DNA of 64,000 nt, taken from Gordionus sp. m RMFG-2023. Its lineage: Eukaryota; Nematomorpha; Gordioida; Chordodea; Parachordodidae. The stretch is taken from contig NC_088775.1 in assembly GCF_954871325.1 (NCBI RefSeq), positions 75,493,561-75,557,560 on the forward strand, written 5' to 3'. The notes under the pieces are model-generated. The model had not been told where the DNA came from. It saw only the letters and a list, made by a program, of their open reading frames with translations, and ran no database searches. Within the stretch, counting starts at the first letter, position 1. Each line of letters begins with the position of its first letter. A program made the translations under genes and the position numbers. Below are positions 1-13,700 of this stretch, piece by piece.

Positions 1-2699
1 TGTTCATTTTGGTTGATACTTTTATTCATATAATTACTAAACTCAATTATATTTGTTTTCAAATTTATGGTAGCAATCATCAAGTTTTTCCATAAAATAG
101 AAAAACGTTCAGCTAGTGAGAGACCTAGTTTTACGCTTTGAGAGGGGCTATTATTTAGTGAATCTAAATCCTCTCGATTCTTAGATAGGAGATTCAATTC
201 TTCTAAAAAGGAATGGTAATGTTCGATCGTAACCGTTTGAAGAGTGGCACTTATTTCGTTAGCATCATTATTTAACCGATCTAGGAAACTCTCGATAGTT
301 TCGTAGTTATATTCGCATGACGTTTCGATAGGTAACTCTTTATCAATTATTAATACAATGGATTTGAGGCGTCTAGACATATCTGACACAAATTTCGCCA
401 AAGTTTTTTTGTGCATGGTAACAGGGACATTAGATTCATCAATTGAATGGCCTTGACAATTGGCCATTAGCATGTCGTTATTTAAAATAGGATTCGAAAT
501 TAAAATTTCTTTATCTCTTGCATTAGAAAAGCTATGATCACGATCCAATTCAAGGTTGTATTTAGAAGTATCGGAAAGATTGTTTATCAAATGTACAATA
601 ATATTGTACAAATTTTTCAGGTTGGCGTCCGTTTGTTTACGATAATCTTCAAATGCCATTTTTAAAGATTTGAGTTCTCTAACAGTAGGTAAGAGTAATT
701 GATCTGTGTTATGGGAACTACTATTTGAATCTTTTACTATTTTCTCAAGTGCATACATCTGTGAGCTAAGGTTATGAATATTCTCCCAATCAGATTTGAG
801 ATTACAAGGCAGGTCTACACTATCGTCAGGTGAATTGTCATTAGCTAATGAAGGTTTTTTATCGTTAACGTGTTCCAAAATTTTGAGTCCGTCCTTTTTA
901 CACTCAGTATCCCGATTTTCGCTATTTTTATCTGATGGCTCATAGATTTTATCACTTTTAATTAAATTTTTGTAATACTTAAGGGATTCGTACCTCTCAT
1001 TGTATATAGCTGGCTGTCGTTTTACTAGCTCTTCCAAAATATTTTGGGTAAGTACTTTTAACTTCCATTCGGTTAGTCTGGCCAGTTTTTGCCTGCCCTG
1101 ATTGCGTTGGGTTGATAGTTGGGGGTTAATTGGGAGACATGTAGCATTGTGAGTTATATTAATTTCCGTGTCATCATTACAAGTGTAATTTAGTGAGAAA
1201 ATGTAATCTGTCTCCCTCCTTCTTATCTCTTCATAAACATCTTGCATTAGCTTGTAAAAAATTGAATCGTTAAGAACTGATAAAAATAATTTAACGTTAA
1301 TACAAAAGGCGTCTTTGGTGTGCTCGTCGTGATTCATAACATCTTTGAAATTATTTGTATCATGACTGGGTGAAATATTTTGAGGGATGCTACTAAACGA
1401 TGGTAAAGCACGGTATTGGTAAAGGGTATCAGTTAAGTGAAAATTTATTTCCTTTATTATTTCGGCCTTTAATTTATCAACCAAAATTCCATTGATTTCA
1501 TTATTATTAAAATCGTGATCAAATATGGGATCAGAATGGGCACCATAAAAGATGAGTATATAACATTGAAGTTGTTGATTTGCTTTTATAGCTTCTATTA
1601 ATGGGCATGTAAAATTTCGTTTTTCTTCATTAAATTCATATATAGTGTTAGGATCTGCTCCCAAAACCAAAAGCGCTATAGTGTCCTCTAAGCATGCTGT
1701 GCTGACAGTCTTAAGCAGGCTTGCATTTAAAAAATCGAAAACTTCTTTAGGGTTGCCATTTAAGGTAAGGGTATCAGGTTTGAGCTGGTCATCAAAATAG
1801 GTCATAAGTTGATACTTTGAGCGTATGTAATCTGATTTGATAGGCATAATAGGATCACTTGGAGTGGGTTTAGGTATTTGATAAGCCCTTTTGCTGGTGT
1901 TGCTTATTGTATATCCACCAATTTTATGGGTCAATTCATTTGTTTTATTGTGAGGAGCCATGAATAATGGGTTAACTTTGAAAATTTTGAAAGGAGAATT
2001 GAGATCTATTTCTTGCACATTATCTGAGTTGATATTATCGGCACTATAACAACTATCTGTAGTATTTGTTATTTCATTTGTGATGAACCCATTAGCTAAA
2101 CTAGCACAGCTGCCAATATTTATTTGTACAGCTTTGTCATGATATTCAAAGATTCTATCTTGATTATCACATATAATTTCTCCCTGATCTAATGTGATTG
2201 TTTCATGATCACTGTCAGGGTAATAAAAATTAGGGTTAGTATAGGGATTATCACAGTCAGAATGGATAGATAACACATCTTGGTTTTGTGATAATAAATT
2301 TGGCAAGGTTTTGAAATGATTTTCTTGTTTTTTTCCTTCCCATAGACTATTAATAGCCCCAGTATGCTCTAAAAAGTACTTAAGTAGTTTTAGTTCCTGA
2401 ATGCTCCAATAAAATCTGTCTTCAATAACATCCTTTGAAATGTGATAGTGTTGACAATCTTGTCCATTTTTGTTTGAAACATTTTGAATATTAGATAATG
2501 ATTGTATTGGAGGTGGGTATGTAAGACATTTAATAACTGACACATGTCTACCTAAGGATGCATGGATCAAGGCACATTGGTCACAAACTAATACTCCTTT
2601 ATTTATAACAAGCCAATAATCTAAGTTTTTGTCTTGACCACAATCAGAGCACAAATATTGTTTTTGCAAAATTTCTGTTAGTAGTTCCCATTTGTCCAT
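1..2699 (-). CDS. GIT: GIT-family ArfGAP (ARF GTPase-activating protein GIT1/2-like), 3' end outside window
   Basis: One open frame runs from ATG at 2699-2697 to the left edge (about 899 codons) without an intron. Seen: an ArfGAP zinc finger near the N-terminus with C17, C20, C39, C42 (CSDC...CDQC; spacing x18 rather than the usual x16) and the arginine of SLGRHVS at R51; a long Asn/Ser-rich insert; the GIT-type block PIKSDYIRSKYQ followed by an ankyrin-like region (about residues 325-420); two SHD repeats (QDVYEEIRRRETDY; RNQGRQKLARL, about 470-565); and a helical C-terminal part that would fit the paxillin-binding domain. GIT proteins stimulate GTP hydrolysis by ARF6 and scaffold PIX/PAK and paxillin at adhesions and endosomes. 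The SHD motif is nearly identical to vertebrate GIT, so the family call is strong; the paxillin-binding end is inferred. It is transcribed divergently from APEH, 1.8 kb away. Confidence 0.9.
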   Translation of the reverse strand, partial: MDKWELLTEILQKQYLCSDCGQDKNLDYWLVINKGVLVCDQCALIHASLGRHVSVIKCLTYPPPIQSLSNIQNVSNKNGQDCQHYHISKDVIEDRFYWSIQELKLLKYFLEHTGAINSLWEGKKQENHFKTLPNLLSQNQDVLSIHSDCDNPYTNPNFYYPDSDHETITLDQGEIICDNQDRIFEYHDKAVQINIGSCASLANGFITNEITNTTDSCYSADNINSDNVQEIDLNSPFKIFKVNPLFMAPHNKTNELTHKIGGYTISNTSKRAYQIPKPTPSDPIMPIKSDYIRSKYQLMTYFDDQLKPDTLTLNGNPKEVFDFLNASLLKTVSTACLEDTIALLVLGADPNTIYEFNEEKRNFTCPLIEAIKANQQLQCYILIFYGAHSDPIFDHDFNNNEINGILVDKLKAEIIKEINFHLTDTLYQYRALPSFSSIPQNISPSHDTNNFKDVMNHDEHTKDAFCINVKLFLSVLNDSIFYKLMQDVYEEIRRRETDYIFSLNYTCNDDTEINITHNATCLPINPQLSTQRNQGRQKLARLTEWKLKVLTQNILEELVKRQPAIYNERYESLKYYKNLIKSDKIYEPSDKNSENRDTECKKDGLKILEHVNDKKPSLANDNSPDDSVDLPCNLKSDWENIHNLSSQMYALEKIVKDSNSSSHNTDQLLLPTVRELKSLKMAFEDYRKQTDANLKNLYNIIVHLINNLSDTSKYNLELDRDHSFSNARDKEILISNPILNNDMLMANCQGHSIDESNVPVTMHKKTLAKFVSDMSRRLKSIVLIIDKELPIETSCEYNYETIESFLDRLNNDANEISATLQTVTIEHYHSFLEELNLLSKNREDLDSLNNSPSQSVKLGLSLAERFSILWKNLMIATINLKTNIIEFSNYMNKSINQNE

Positions 2700-4472
2700 T
2701 GTATTAAAATTGCTATGGTTTCATAACATGCTATGATATGCATCTTTAAATTAAATATAAATTGTAATTGAAAAATAAAATATGCATGTATATTGTTTAT
2801 AAGAGTTCTAAGCATTCTTACAAATTCATAGTAAATTGAACATGTACTATTTAACATTTATTGATTTTAAACTAAAATGATATCTATTTGTAGTTTTACA
2901 GGATTTCTTAATAGGGGCAGGAGTAGGGTTGCCAGGTCTCACTTATTGGTGGGAGACTAACCTTATTTTTTATCAGCATGTATAGAACTCTACCGTAAAT
3001 CTCCCATAATTTTAAAAACTCCCCAACATTAAAATTTTTTATAATTTAATTAAATGATAAAAAATGTTTATAAAAGTATCTGTTTAATTTTTTTTATTGA
3101 TAATGTTTTAACCATACATTAGAACATTTTTTCTTTGGTTTTAGGAGTAAAACAAAATTGCTTTGTATTATTTTAAATTCAAGTAAATTTTATCAATATT
3201 ATTACAATCTTTAAATAGAGATTTTCAAAGTTCAATTGCCAATTTATAAAAAGTTTTTATAAAGACAAGACATTTCCCCTATATTGCTGTTTTTAATGTT
3301 ATTTAAACAAATTTAGAAAATATCTTTTTATAAAATTTGGTCCTGCAAAATAATTTCTTTTAAAAAATCAAATGAATTTAATTTTCTATATATCTATCTT
3401 TTGAAATAAAATGCTTGATGTGTTAGCTTTATAAAAAATAATATTGTGCTGATTTTGGTATAATAAAGTAATTAAGAATAAAAGGGAGTAAAACAAGCCT
3501 TTTGGCCAACAATTTCTTTGGCACAATTTGAAAAATTTATCCAGCAATTTAAAAATTTTGACCTGGCAACCCTGGTCATGACTAGTGTAATTAATTAACT
3601 TGATTTAGCCAATTTTTAAAAATGACTACTTCAATTTTAGCCAAAAATATTACCCAACATAGATATTTTGCTCAGATAGCAGAAAAGTTTGGATATCTAT
3701 TGGCAGAATCATGATGCTTAAATAATATTTTTGGCTGAAATCATGACTTGCTATCATGAAGAGTCATTATTAATGTGTTAAGCATCTTAAGGTTATTGTT
3801 TAAAAGGCAAAGATTAAAAAAATATAAAGGTGATTTATCAAAATATAATGTTAGGCAAATTTTTAGAAACACATAAAATATCAAAAAATAATATGGCTTT
3901 TGAACAATATTTAGAAAATAAACTATTTAATCCAAATTTATTTAATAAAATAAAAGATTTTGCCACAAAACAACTATCTATTGTAGGATTCAAGGGGACA
4001 TAGTTAATTTCTTATGTACTAAGTACTAACAAGTTATATTTTTGTTATTTTCAATTTAAACATTTTACTAAGGCCTTTTTTAACTTATATTAATTGTAAT
4101 TGCTAAAAAAATTACTTATATTTCGTTTATTAAAGATTTTAATTAACCCAATTTAGGACATTCAATCTTGTATTCTAAATATATTTTAATAATAATGCCG
4201 ATATTTTAGCAATAACATATTTCATTAATGATATCTAATAAATAAAATGAATCATGGGTCGATGATAATAAGATAGATTTACAAAATTAGAATTTTGAAA
4301 ATATAGCATAACTTGTGTGTCACGTGCCACATGGCTTGTAATTTTTAAAGTAAGATTTGACAGCATTTAATGTTGATACTTAAGTCTATGATTTAAAAGT
4401 CAATGCCAAGAAAATTTATCTTTTAAAATTTCTCCTGGATCTCCTTCCAAAATTTACTGTACTTTATGATTT
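2700..4472. other. Divergent intergenic region between GIT and APEH
   Basis: This should hold both promoters, but no clear TATA box or initiator stands out in the AT-rich background. It contains a TIR element (2925-3573). A 52-codon ORF at 3849-4003 (begins MLGKFLETHK) has no recognised similarity and lacks support as a gene. The rest is AT-rich with no other structure that I see. Confidence 0.5.
2925..3573. mobile_element. Short non-autonomous TIR element (hAT-like MITE)
   Basis: The ends are a perfect 14-bp inverted repeat, AGGGTTGCCAGGTC at 2925-2938 and its complement at 3560-3573. The 649-bp interior is AT-rich and non-coding. The terminal motif resembles hAT-type MITEs, but I could not find a convincing 8-bp target duplication, so the superfamily is a guess. 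Confidence 0.6.
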
Positions 4473-4762
4473 ATGGGAAATAAGTATTCAAGAGCTGTCA
4501 ATATAAACGCCAATTTAAATATTTCTGTAACATATAAATATATGGAAATTATTGAAAGGATAAAATATTTTTACAAAAATTGTATTAATCAACCTTTTAT
4601 AGATAAGGCTTATATATTAAACATTAATCCAATTGAAATATTTTCAATATGGTCTCAAACGGATATTGTTATAATGGAAAAAACGAAATATTGTATAACA
4701 GCAAAGTTAAATATTAGCAAGCAGACTTTTGAACACTCTCACCCCACAGATATAACAAATGA
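4473..4762 (+). CDS. APEH: APEH exon 1 (start codon, propeller N-terminus)
   Basis: Opens with ATG at 4473. The segment IFSIWSQTDIVIMEKTKYC matches the family's VHTEWTQRDLERMENIRFC region. The donor GTTAAT leaves phase 2. Confidence 0.8.
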
Positions 4763-7700
4763 GTTAATTTATGTTATTGCTTAATTTATAATACATGATA
4801 GATTAATTTTCTCGTTTTCGCCATCTGGTAAATATTATGCAAATGTTCACAAATCAAGCATTAATGATGTCCAAACCTACATAATAAATGTGACTATTTG
4901 TAAATATTAAATTTTAATGTACATTAAGATATGGAATGAATATAAAAAATTTACAAGCTATGATATGAAGTTGTATAATGATGCTTTAATTCATACTAAA
5001 AGTTGATTATAGATTATAACAAAAAAAATTGCTTTATATAGATATTTTTGGTTGTTTGAAATGGAATTCTGAAGAAAATAGAATTTTATACATTTCAGAA
5101 AAAAAAATTGTTCCATATAAGCCCTTAGTTGATATTGAAAATCAGGTGTAATATAAATGAATTTAAACTATTTGTAAAAATTTATATATAAATGAATTTA
5201 AACTATTTGTAAATATTTATTAATATTGTAAAAATATTTGTATTTATAATAGAAATCTGCAAAATCCAAGCCATTTTGTTCCATTAGGAATTTTTGCACA
5301 AGTTGCCCAGTCCAGCCTTTAAAATTTCTGCCTTACCTATATTTTTTAACATTTGACTGGCCTCTTAAATTTTACGATGAGTAAGTTCTGGCCTGACCCC
5401 TTAGAATTTTACAAAAAGTCTGTCCTGTCCTGTTAAGTATTTTGGTAAAATTTTTACTGCCATCACATTTTTATTTCATTCTGCTGGTGTCTGGTTTGAA
5501 GATCAATTAATCCTTCAATACCCTGGTGAAAGAATGATGTTAGTACTCAAAAGGGGTTTAATAGACCCTAATTTCAATGTATATATATCCAGTTATATTC
5601 ATTATTTTGATTTAATATTTGGATATAAAATAGAACTAACCAGAGACCTGTAGAGGTACCATTTCACGGTGTGGCCCAGTCCAGATTTTTTTAAAATATA
5701 TTATATATTTTTTTAGTTTTTATAGCTAATGATAGCAATTTCAAATATTTGGTTTTAAAATATATGGCTGTGGATATTTTTTTAAAAAAAATTTAAAATT
5801 TTTAGACCTGGCCCTGCCTTGGGTATATTTAAAAAAATTTAAATGCTTAGGGTTGGGTCTGCAGGTCTCTGCTTTATAAAATATTTATTTATTTTAATTT
5901 CTTAAGCTTAGATTAAAGATGATGAGGATTGACAAAATTTAATTTCTAATATTAAATCAAAAAAATAATTTATCTATCAAATAATCATGATAATTCATGA
6001 TATGGATCTTTATTCTTCAATATAAAAAAATTTACACTAATATATTCAAATATAAAAAAAATATAGTACATTGAAATATGTTTAATTTGACATGCAAAAC
6101 ATTTATTACACAAAACATTGTGCCAAGCAGAATTTTTTTTTATATATTTGGCAATAATATTTTTTTTTGCTATCCTTTTTTCTAAGACACACTACACCTT
6201 CCTCTTAGGCTTAATATTCTTGTTTAAATATTTTTATATTTACTTTCAGAATCTGCAAAAATCATAGTAAATGATAAAAATAATTTTAACAATATGTCAG
6301 CTAATAAAAATAAAAATAAAATAACTACACTAGAAAATATGTTTGTTTTCTTTTTGATATATCTCATTCAAAATATAAGATATATACTATATTAGTATAT
6401 CTTGCTGGGTTTCACAAACCCTAATCAGTCACAAAATACTTATATCTCAAAAACTACTCAACCAAAATATATGAAATTTGGAATATAGATTCTAAGTTAT
6501 ATTTGATAAACTTACTGAAGAATCCATATCATGATAATTAACCTTTTTTATGCAATCTAGCATGCTTGAAGTTTCATATACCCAACCAGAGTATTGAAAG
6601 GTTAAGACTCTAAATATCAGCATAGGTTTTGTTAATTGAACCCTAGATCGTTTGCTTAACTTACCTCTATATCTGGACCTGTGCACTGACGAAAGTAATA
6701 TTGGCTGTTTTAAGTTTTAAAAATTTAATTAGTCAATTAACCTTATTAATTATGTTTGTTATCCCTATTGTGTAATTGGGGATTATATCATAAATAACTT
6801 GTTTAATTCTTTGTTAAATTTAAAATATTAACTAGATTTCAAAACCCTTTGAACTAGCAAGTTTTAACTGAATTCCTTTTTCAAATTTAGAGTTCAAGAT
6901 GTTTTTTATTTATTCTATAAATTATGCTATTTTGCCAGATATATTGATTTTATCTTATTTTTCTGGATTAAGAACTCTAAACTTCCTTCACTGATTTTTT
7001 ACTGAACCCTTTTTTTGACCGAGTGTTTATAGCCCTGCTTAAAATACAAAGAAATGACCATATTGTAATTTATTTTCAAAGGGTATAAATCAAAATATTA
7101 GTTTGAAATTCAAAAAATACTTATTATGGCTTGCCTATTAATTTTATGAAAAATTAAAGATTTATTCCCCTATGTGATTTCTTATGTAATAATTTCCCAG
7201 CTTTATAATTTTTTTGCCTGGCCCGTTATCATTTTTTTAAATTTTGTGGGAAGGGCTTTACTACAGCCCAGTTTTGCAGATCTTATATAAGTATTTGTTT
7301 TAGATTATTAAAGAAAAGGATGTTTTTAATGAAGAATATTTATACAAAGAAGGTTATGGAGAATGCTTAAATGATGTAATTGACCCAACATTAAATGTGT
7401 TGAATATAAATCTTACAAGTTGTAACATGGATATCGAGGAAATTAAAAGAAATTCATTTCAAATTAAAATACCGCAACACTTGGCCCCTGCCTCAGTTAG
7501 ATATTATAATTTTTGTTTAAGATTTTGAAATATATATTCCGCTTTAGGTTTAAAATATATTTATAGATTTTACTTAACAATTCCAAGATTAATATTGACA
7601 TTAATAGATTAAATATATATTTATTAAAGATGCATGATGATTTTTGATTTTTCCCAATACCTATCTAATTTCCATAATGCCGTCTTTTTTCTTTACGTTT

Positions 7701-10700
7701 CTAGACTCATTTTGTTTTATATATAAATTGTTAATTCTTAATTACTATTATTACGAAAATAGGAGAGCCTGGGTAAGTAATTCGTTATTTGCATTTTTAC
7801 TATAGAAATTTGCAATGAAAGCGAAACAATAAATTATAGATCAAATCCTTCACTTACAAAATAATAATTTTCTACATTTTAAGAGTTATAGCTATTTATG
7901 TGAAATGTAATATTTTCGCAATTTTATTTTGTACTCGGGGTAAGATGGCTAAGCACAAGGGTAAATTATGTAAAATAAATTTGAACACAACTTCATTGTT
8001 TTATTTAACAAAATATTCACAATTTTGATATTTATATTTTTTTTAATGTAAACTATGCAATAACGAAATTTAATAGCACATCGTACATCTCAATTGTTCT
8101 TCATCTTGCCACTATTTTTAGAGTTTCTATTCAGTATAACACCGAAACTATTTATTAATGTTCGCTTTTGTTAAAAAACTTGTTTTTATATGATAGTAGA
8201 TGTTTACTGTTTTAAAAATTTATTTTCTACAACTATAATAAGACCAAAAATTTTAACTATTTTCATCGCTGTTAGATTTTAAGCAACATGCACAAAATTT
8301 TCAATTACGATAAATGTATTTTAAAAACAAAATACTAGAAGGTAATTATAATTTATTTGTAAAAAAGGGGGTTTTTGGGCAAAATATATCAAACCAGGAA
8401 CATTCTCCAAAAGATGAACATAGGCAAGAAATTTCCTAAGAAATACGTTTTCTTTTCAAACCGAATAAGGTCTTTATGCTCAAGGGCTAAAAAGTTTTTT
8501 TGCGTTGACATTGATACTCCATGAATCCTTTACCCAGGCCTCCCCTATTTATCTATTTTTGTTTTGTAAATATCGTAAAAATATATTATGTTGAAAATTC
8601 TTTGGTTACCATTTCTACATCTTGATATACACGATTTTACAACTAGGGGTTAAAAATTCCACTCATGCATACTTTTTTCTACATCACCTTTATGAATTGG
8701 ATTAACAGCAATTATCATTTTCAAATGAGAATTAGCGCAGATCTGATTTCATCATGCATCATAATCGTTATAATCTGAATATGATTGAGCATATCCCATT
8801 TTTTAATTTGCTTTTATCATCTTTTTAAACGATTGAAAACATATCCTTATTTATCATATGAGAAATAATATTTCTGTTTTTCATTTATATTTAATTTTTA
8901 TTTACAAATCGCCTACATTTTCTAAATTTTTTATATCAACTTGTGTTAGGCATGTTGGCGCCCTAATATAGATGGTCAAAAGTTAGAAACGATAGTTTTT
9001 ATTGGCTATGATAAATTGCCCTTCAAAAGAGGAATTATATTTATAACCACTAGGAAAAATATTTTATGCAATGTCACATTTGATCCATCAAACGAGGAAT
9101 TAACAACCTTTGGTAAATCATTTTTGTATTAATGATATTTTACTTTTTTCTCTCTTTTTTTTGACCTTATTTTGTTATATTATGTTTAAAAAAATTTTTA
9201 TAATAAAATTAATTATATTTTTTATTTGGTTTTTCTTCTGTTTTTTACATTTAAAATGTTTTTCCATTTTTTTACATTTGATGTGTTTTTTCGTTTTTTT
9301 TACATCCCTACTCTCACTCATTCTTATAAAAATATAATAAAAAAGGTTATTAATTTTTTTTATAGTTTGAAGCTGAAAAATAAATTAAATATATAGGATT
9401 ATTTATACTGACTTAATGACGAGATCTAACTATACCGAATTGAGTAAATTATATACACACTGATTGAAATCTTGGCTGTAACATATTTGAAACAAATTAT
9501 TTAGGTAGGTAAGAATGATATATAAGAGGGCAAGAAAAAGAAGGCCTAAATATATAGATAATTGTTATTTACGGAACAGTAAAAGATACATTTAGACATT
9601 AAAGGATGCATATATTTTTTTATTTTATTAAATCACCACAATATCTACTGGGGGTAAATAGCATTATAATGGAAAAAGTATATTTTCCCCCTTGATGATA
9701 TTATCCCCCACCCCCTCCTAGTGGGTATATAGCATTTATAAAAAAAATGATATTTATTCCTTGATAAATTATTTTTAGAACTATACAAATATGTATGTAA
9801 TCAGAAATAATTATTTAAATTGACAATTGATATAATTTACCAAGTGAAATTTAAGTGGTTTTTTCCAAATATATCAAAGATAGGTTTTCACGTTTTTTAG
9901 ATAGATGTACTAATAAAATAATTTTGAGCTATTATAAACTATTAAAACTATATCCAATATATTAAACCTAACCCTTCAGTATTTTCATTATTACCCCAGG
10001 CATGTTAGAATGGATACATAAAAGCGGTTAATATTATTCATTAAATATATCTTGATTTACAATTTTCAAATTTTAGATAGTTTAAGCATTTAGTATGTAA
10101 AGAATGTAAGATTAAATCTATCTTAGATTAAAATAAAAAAGCAAAATATTGAATGAAATATATTTTATTATAATTGTGGTATATTAAACCACACTAGAGA
10201 ATTTGTCTTTTTTTTCACAGGAGTATTGAAGGATTAAATACTATAATACACGATCAAATAATTGAGGTTTTTTTTAATTTAATCATAAACTTTTGAATTA
10301 AAAATACATTTGGCAATTTTTTTAATTTTATAAAAAACAATCTAATGGAATATAAATATGATAAATGTCGATATAAAAACGTATATTAAAACGCGATATT
10401 CATATTTTAAATCAAGGCATGTATTAAAGAACTACAATTTTTTGCGCGGTTTGTTAATTAATATTTGTCAATGAAAATTGCCTGTTTAAACAAATATCAT
10501 ATAAAATAGAATTGTTTTCCAGTTCTGGCAATCTTTGCAAAGCTATTTATCAATCTATTTATTTCATCCTCAATCTATGAATAAGCTTCATTTGATACGT
10601 AAGGACTAATTATCTGAATATCGATTTCATCATTATTTAGACTTTGCATGTCATTTGCTGGAAGCAACAGAATATCGTCTATTAATATAAGGCTTGAAGA

Positions 10701-13700
10701 GAAATAATTTTATAAAAATACTAACTTACATTTGCTACCCATGAACGAAAGGATCTCTATGGTTTCATTTAAGGGTGTAACAACTAATAATTTTCCAGCT
10801 GCGTGATATTCACTCATTTTTTAACTTGATTAAGTATGTTATCAAAATAATCCTGAGATAGATGATGTGATACATAATTCATAGACGATGTGAGTCCGTC
10901 ATATATGAGGTGGGGCAAAATCTATGATTTCAATATCTGTTTTAGACATTTGCGGTGGTTCAAAACTATTGGATAAAGAATAAGCTCATTCCATCTTGCA
11001 CTGCATAGTTAAGAGAAATATTTATCTAAATTATACGCAGATCTTGATACTAATATGATACAGCATGGTAAAAGCATTGCAGGAATGTACCGACAGGAAC
11101 ACTTTTTCATTGATGTTTTATAATCAATACTTAAATGGTTTAAGTCAATATCTGTAAACATATCAATTGAAAGGACAGGTATATTGATCTAGGTAAAACT
11201 CCTTAAATATTTTTTTTCTGATATTTGTATTCAGTAGATTTTATAGAGAAATAATGAAACTCTTTCATTATTCATTATTTCTTTATATTCTCTTTCGAAA
11301 GCCATAATTAATTATGGCAAATATGTTTTTATTGATACCTTTTAAGTTTGAAAATTAAATTGTATCTTTATGGCTAGTCAAATGAGGGACTTATTTTTGT
11401 CTTAAAAATATGTGAAATATTCTGGCAAAAATTGCGTGCAGGTGATTTTAGGGGACAAGGATTTCGCAGATACAGGCTCTCTATGAATGCTTTCCAAATA
11501 ACGTCATGTAAACATGATATATATATAACAAAGAGGGTTTTAGGTATATTACATGGCCTGGTGCTCGTTCAGGTGAACAATATATGATGCTTATTTCTCA
11601 ATTTCTTAAATTAAATTTGCCGAATGTAAATGAATATTATAAATTGGCACTCTGCTTAAAATGAGACTGTTATAGGTAGACCTGAGCGCCGACAGCCTTA
11701 TTGGTGGCGATGTTTCTTTTTTAAAACTATCAGCTGGTGGCAGCGAATCGATTTAGACGCCGCCACAAAAATCAGCGGCGGCGTCAAATATATTTCTAAC
11801 TTAAATTTTTTAATTAAAATTATAAATAAGCATCTTTAAAATAAAATTTATGCTTTATTATGCAAATTTCGAATTAAATTATAACTATAATTTAATTAAG
11901 ATAAAAAAAATGTAGTCGTACATATATATTTTTAAAGATTTCCTTTATTTCATAAACTATAACATAAAAACAAAATATTTTAAATTTTATAAAGTGGCTT
12001 TTAGAAAATTAAGATAAAAAAATGTAGTCGGATATATATATTTTTAAAGATTTCTTCAAATTCATAAACTATAACATAAAATATTTTGGCATTATTAAAT
12101 CTCATTATTAAATACCACTAACAATATAAACATACGATAATTTTCTAAATTATGTATTTTATCAAAGATCTGATAATGATAAAATTTTGACATGAGAAGA
12201 AAAATTGGAATCAAGTTTAATTCCTGAATTCTCTAGGAAAAAGTGGAATATTAATCCAGTTCACCAAGCTAACCCCATGGTTATCATATAGCTCATCAAG
12301 CTCCTTTTGTTTTTCAACTAAGATTTTATCAAGCAAAACCATAGATTCGTAATACGAATTCCACTAGAATTTATCAGATACATACCCAATTTCTTGATGT
12401 TACCTGCCATATTGGTAGACATTTTTTGTTTATTCCACAAAGTAAGACACTTTTGGAAAGAACTTTGTGATATTATTTTATGTTATCAGCTAAAGCTAAA
12501 AAATTTCTGATGCCCATAATTAGGGGAGACCGGTGTTATAATGAACCCAGGGTTATAGTGAGAGTGGCTTTATTTTCTAGAGTACTAAACTCTAAGAGAT
12601 AATTTTTTACCAAAACTATATACTTATATATTGCATATGCGGCTATAATTTTTATTTCTATCGGACCGCTTGAAGAATTTTTAAATGCTTTATATCATTC
12701 GTACCTTCAAAAGTAACTTTTTACACTTTTACTATTTTTCAAAAATAAAGATTAATATACAATTTCACCACACAAAAATTATCTTATATAAATGAAAACA
12801 TCCTATTTTATAGAATAACAATTTACCCGAACAAAATTGATAATATAAATACTTCAAAATATGATCTTAATCAAAGTGGTGCTACTGGGGCTATTTTTAT
12901 GGGGTTAGGTCGAACCTTTTTTTTTGCTATTTTTTAAAAATTTGACATGCAAAAAAAGCCAAGGAGAGACCAACTAAAAGAAAAAAAAATCGAAAAATGT
13001 TATTTATTATATGATAAATAATTGTTTGGTATACAAATAAATTATATCAAGCATAACAATCAAGACTGCTTTCAATGTCAGTTATTAGTTACATGGCTTT
13101 GCAATTTTATTGTTTTTTTATTTGCAAAGATTGTGAATGTTTTAAATGATTTTATATAACACTTTTATGTTTTAAATCATTAAATATATCCTAATAAAAA
13201 AATATATAACTTTTATATATGAAAAATTAAGCAGAGTTTATAATAGCCTCGACCAAGGGCTTGTTCGTCCCCGGGTAGGGTTCACTCGGTTACCAAAAAA
13301 AATTCCAGGAAAAATGATATTTTGAAAAAATTATTAGAGATGTATTTTTGAAATTTAAACATATCATAAAACTAATAGAGCTGAACAAAATGAGATATTT
13401 TTTATTAAAAATGATAAAATACTTATAATTTTCTTAAGGTTTGCCTTTAGGGTTCGCCATAACCCCGTTCTCCCCTACAAGTTTTCAATAAATTAAAAAG
13501 AAAAAACTTGATGTTTAATATTTAAAATGATTAGATGAAAAAGAGAAATCTATTTTATTACTTAGAATCTTTTTTATATATTTATTGAGTCAAAAAAAAG
13601 AAAAGCCTTAGCCTTAATTTCAATAAAAAAATGTTTTTAGAGCCAATCCCCATTTTAACTTAATTTTCAGATTCAACTAAGTCAGTCGATAAATATAAAA

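Larger units (their letters stand above)
5146..7303. other. APEH intron 4 content
   Basis: Holds a 34-nt tandem duplication near 5150-5220, a piggyBac-like copy (5511-6601) with a MITE inside it, and fragments rich in GCCTGGCCC-type words near 5270-5460 and 7210-7285 that look like parts of the hAT-like MITE family. No coding sequence is seen. Confidence 0.5.

Noticed and set aside
9110-9337. 75-codon hydrophobic open frame
   Set aside because: Starts in the donor region of APEH exon 6 and is Phe/Leu-rich only because the intron is T-rich; no similarity.
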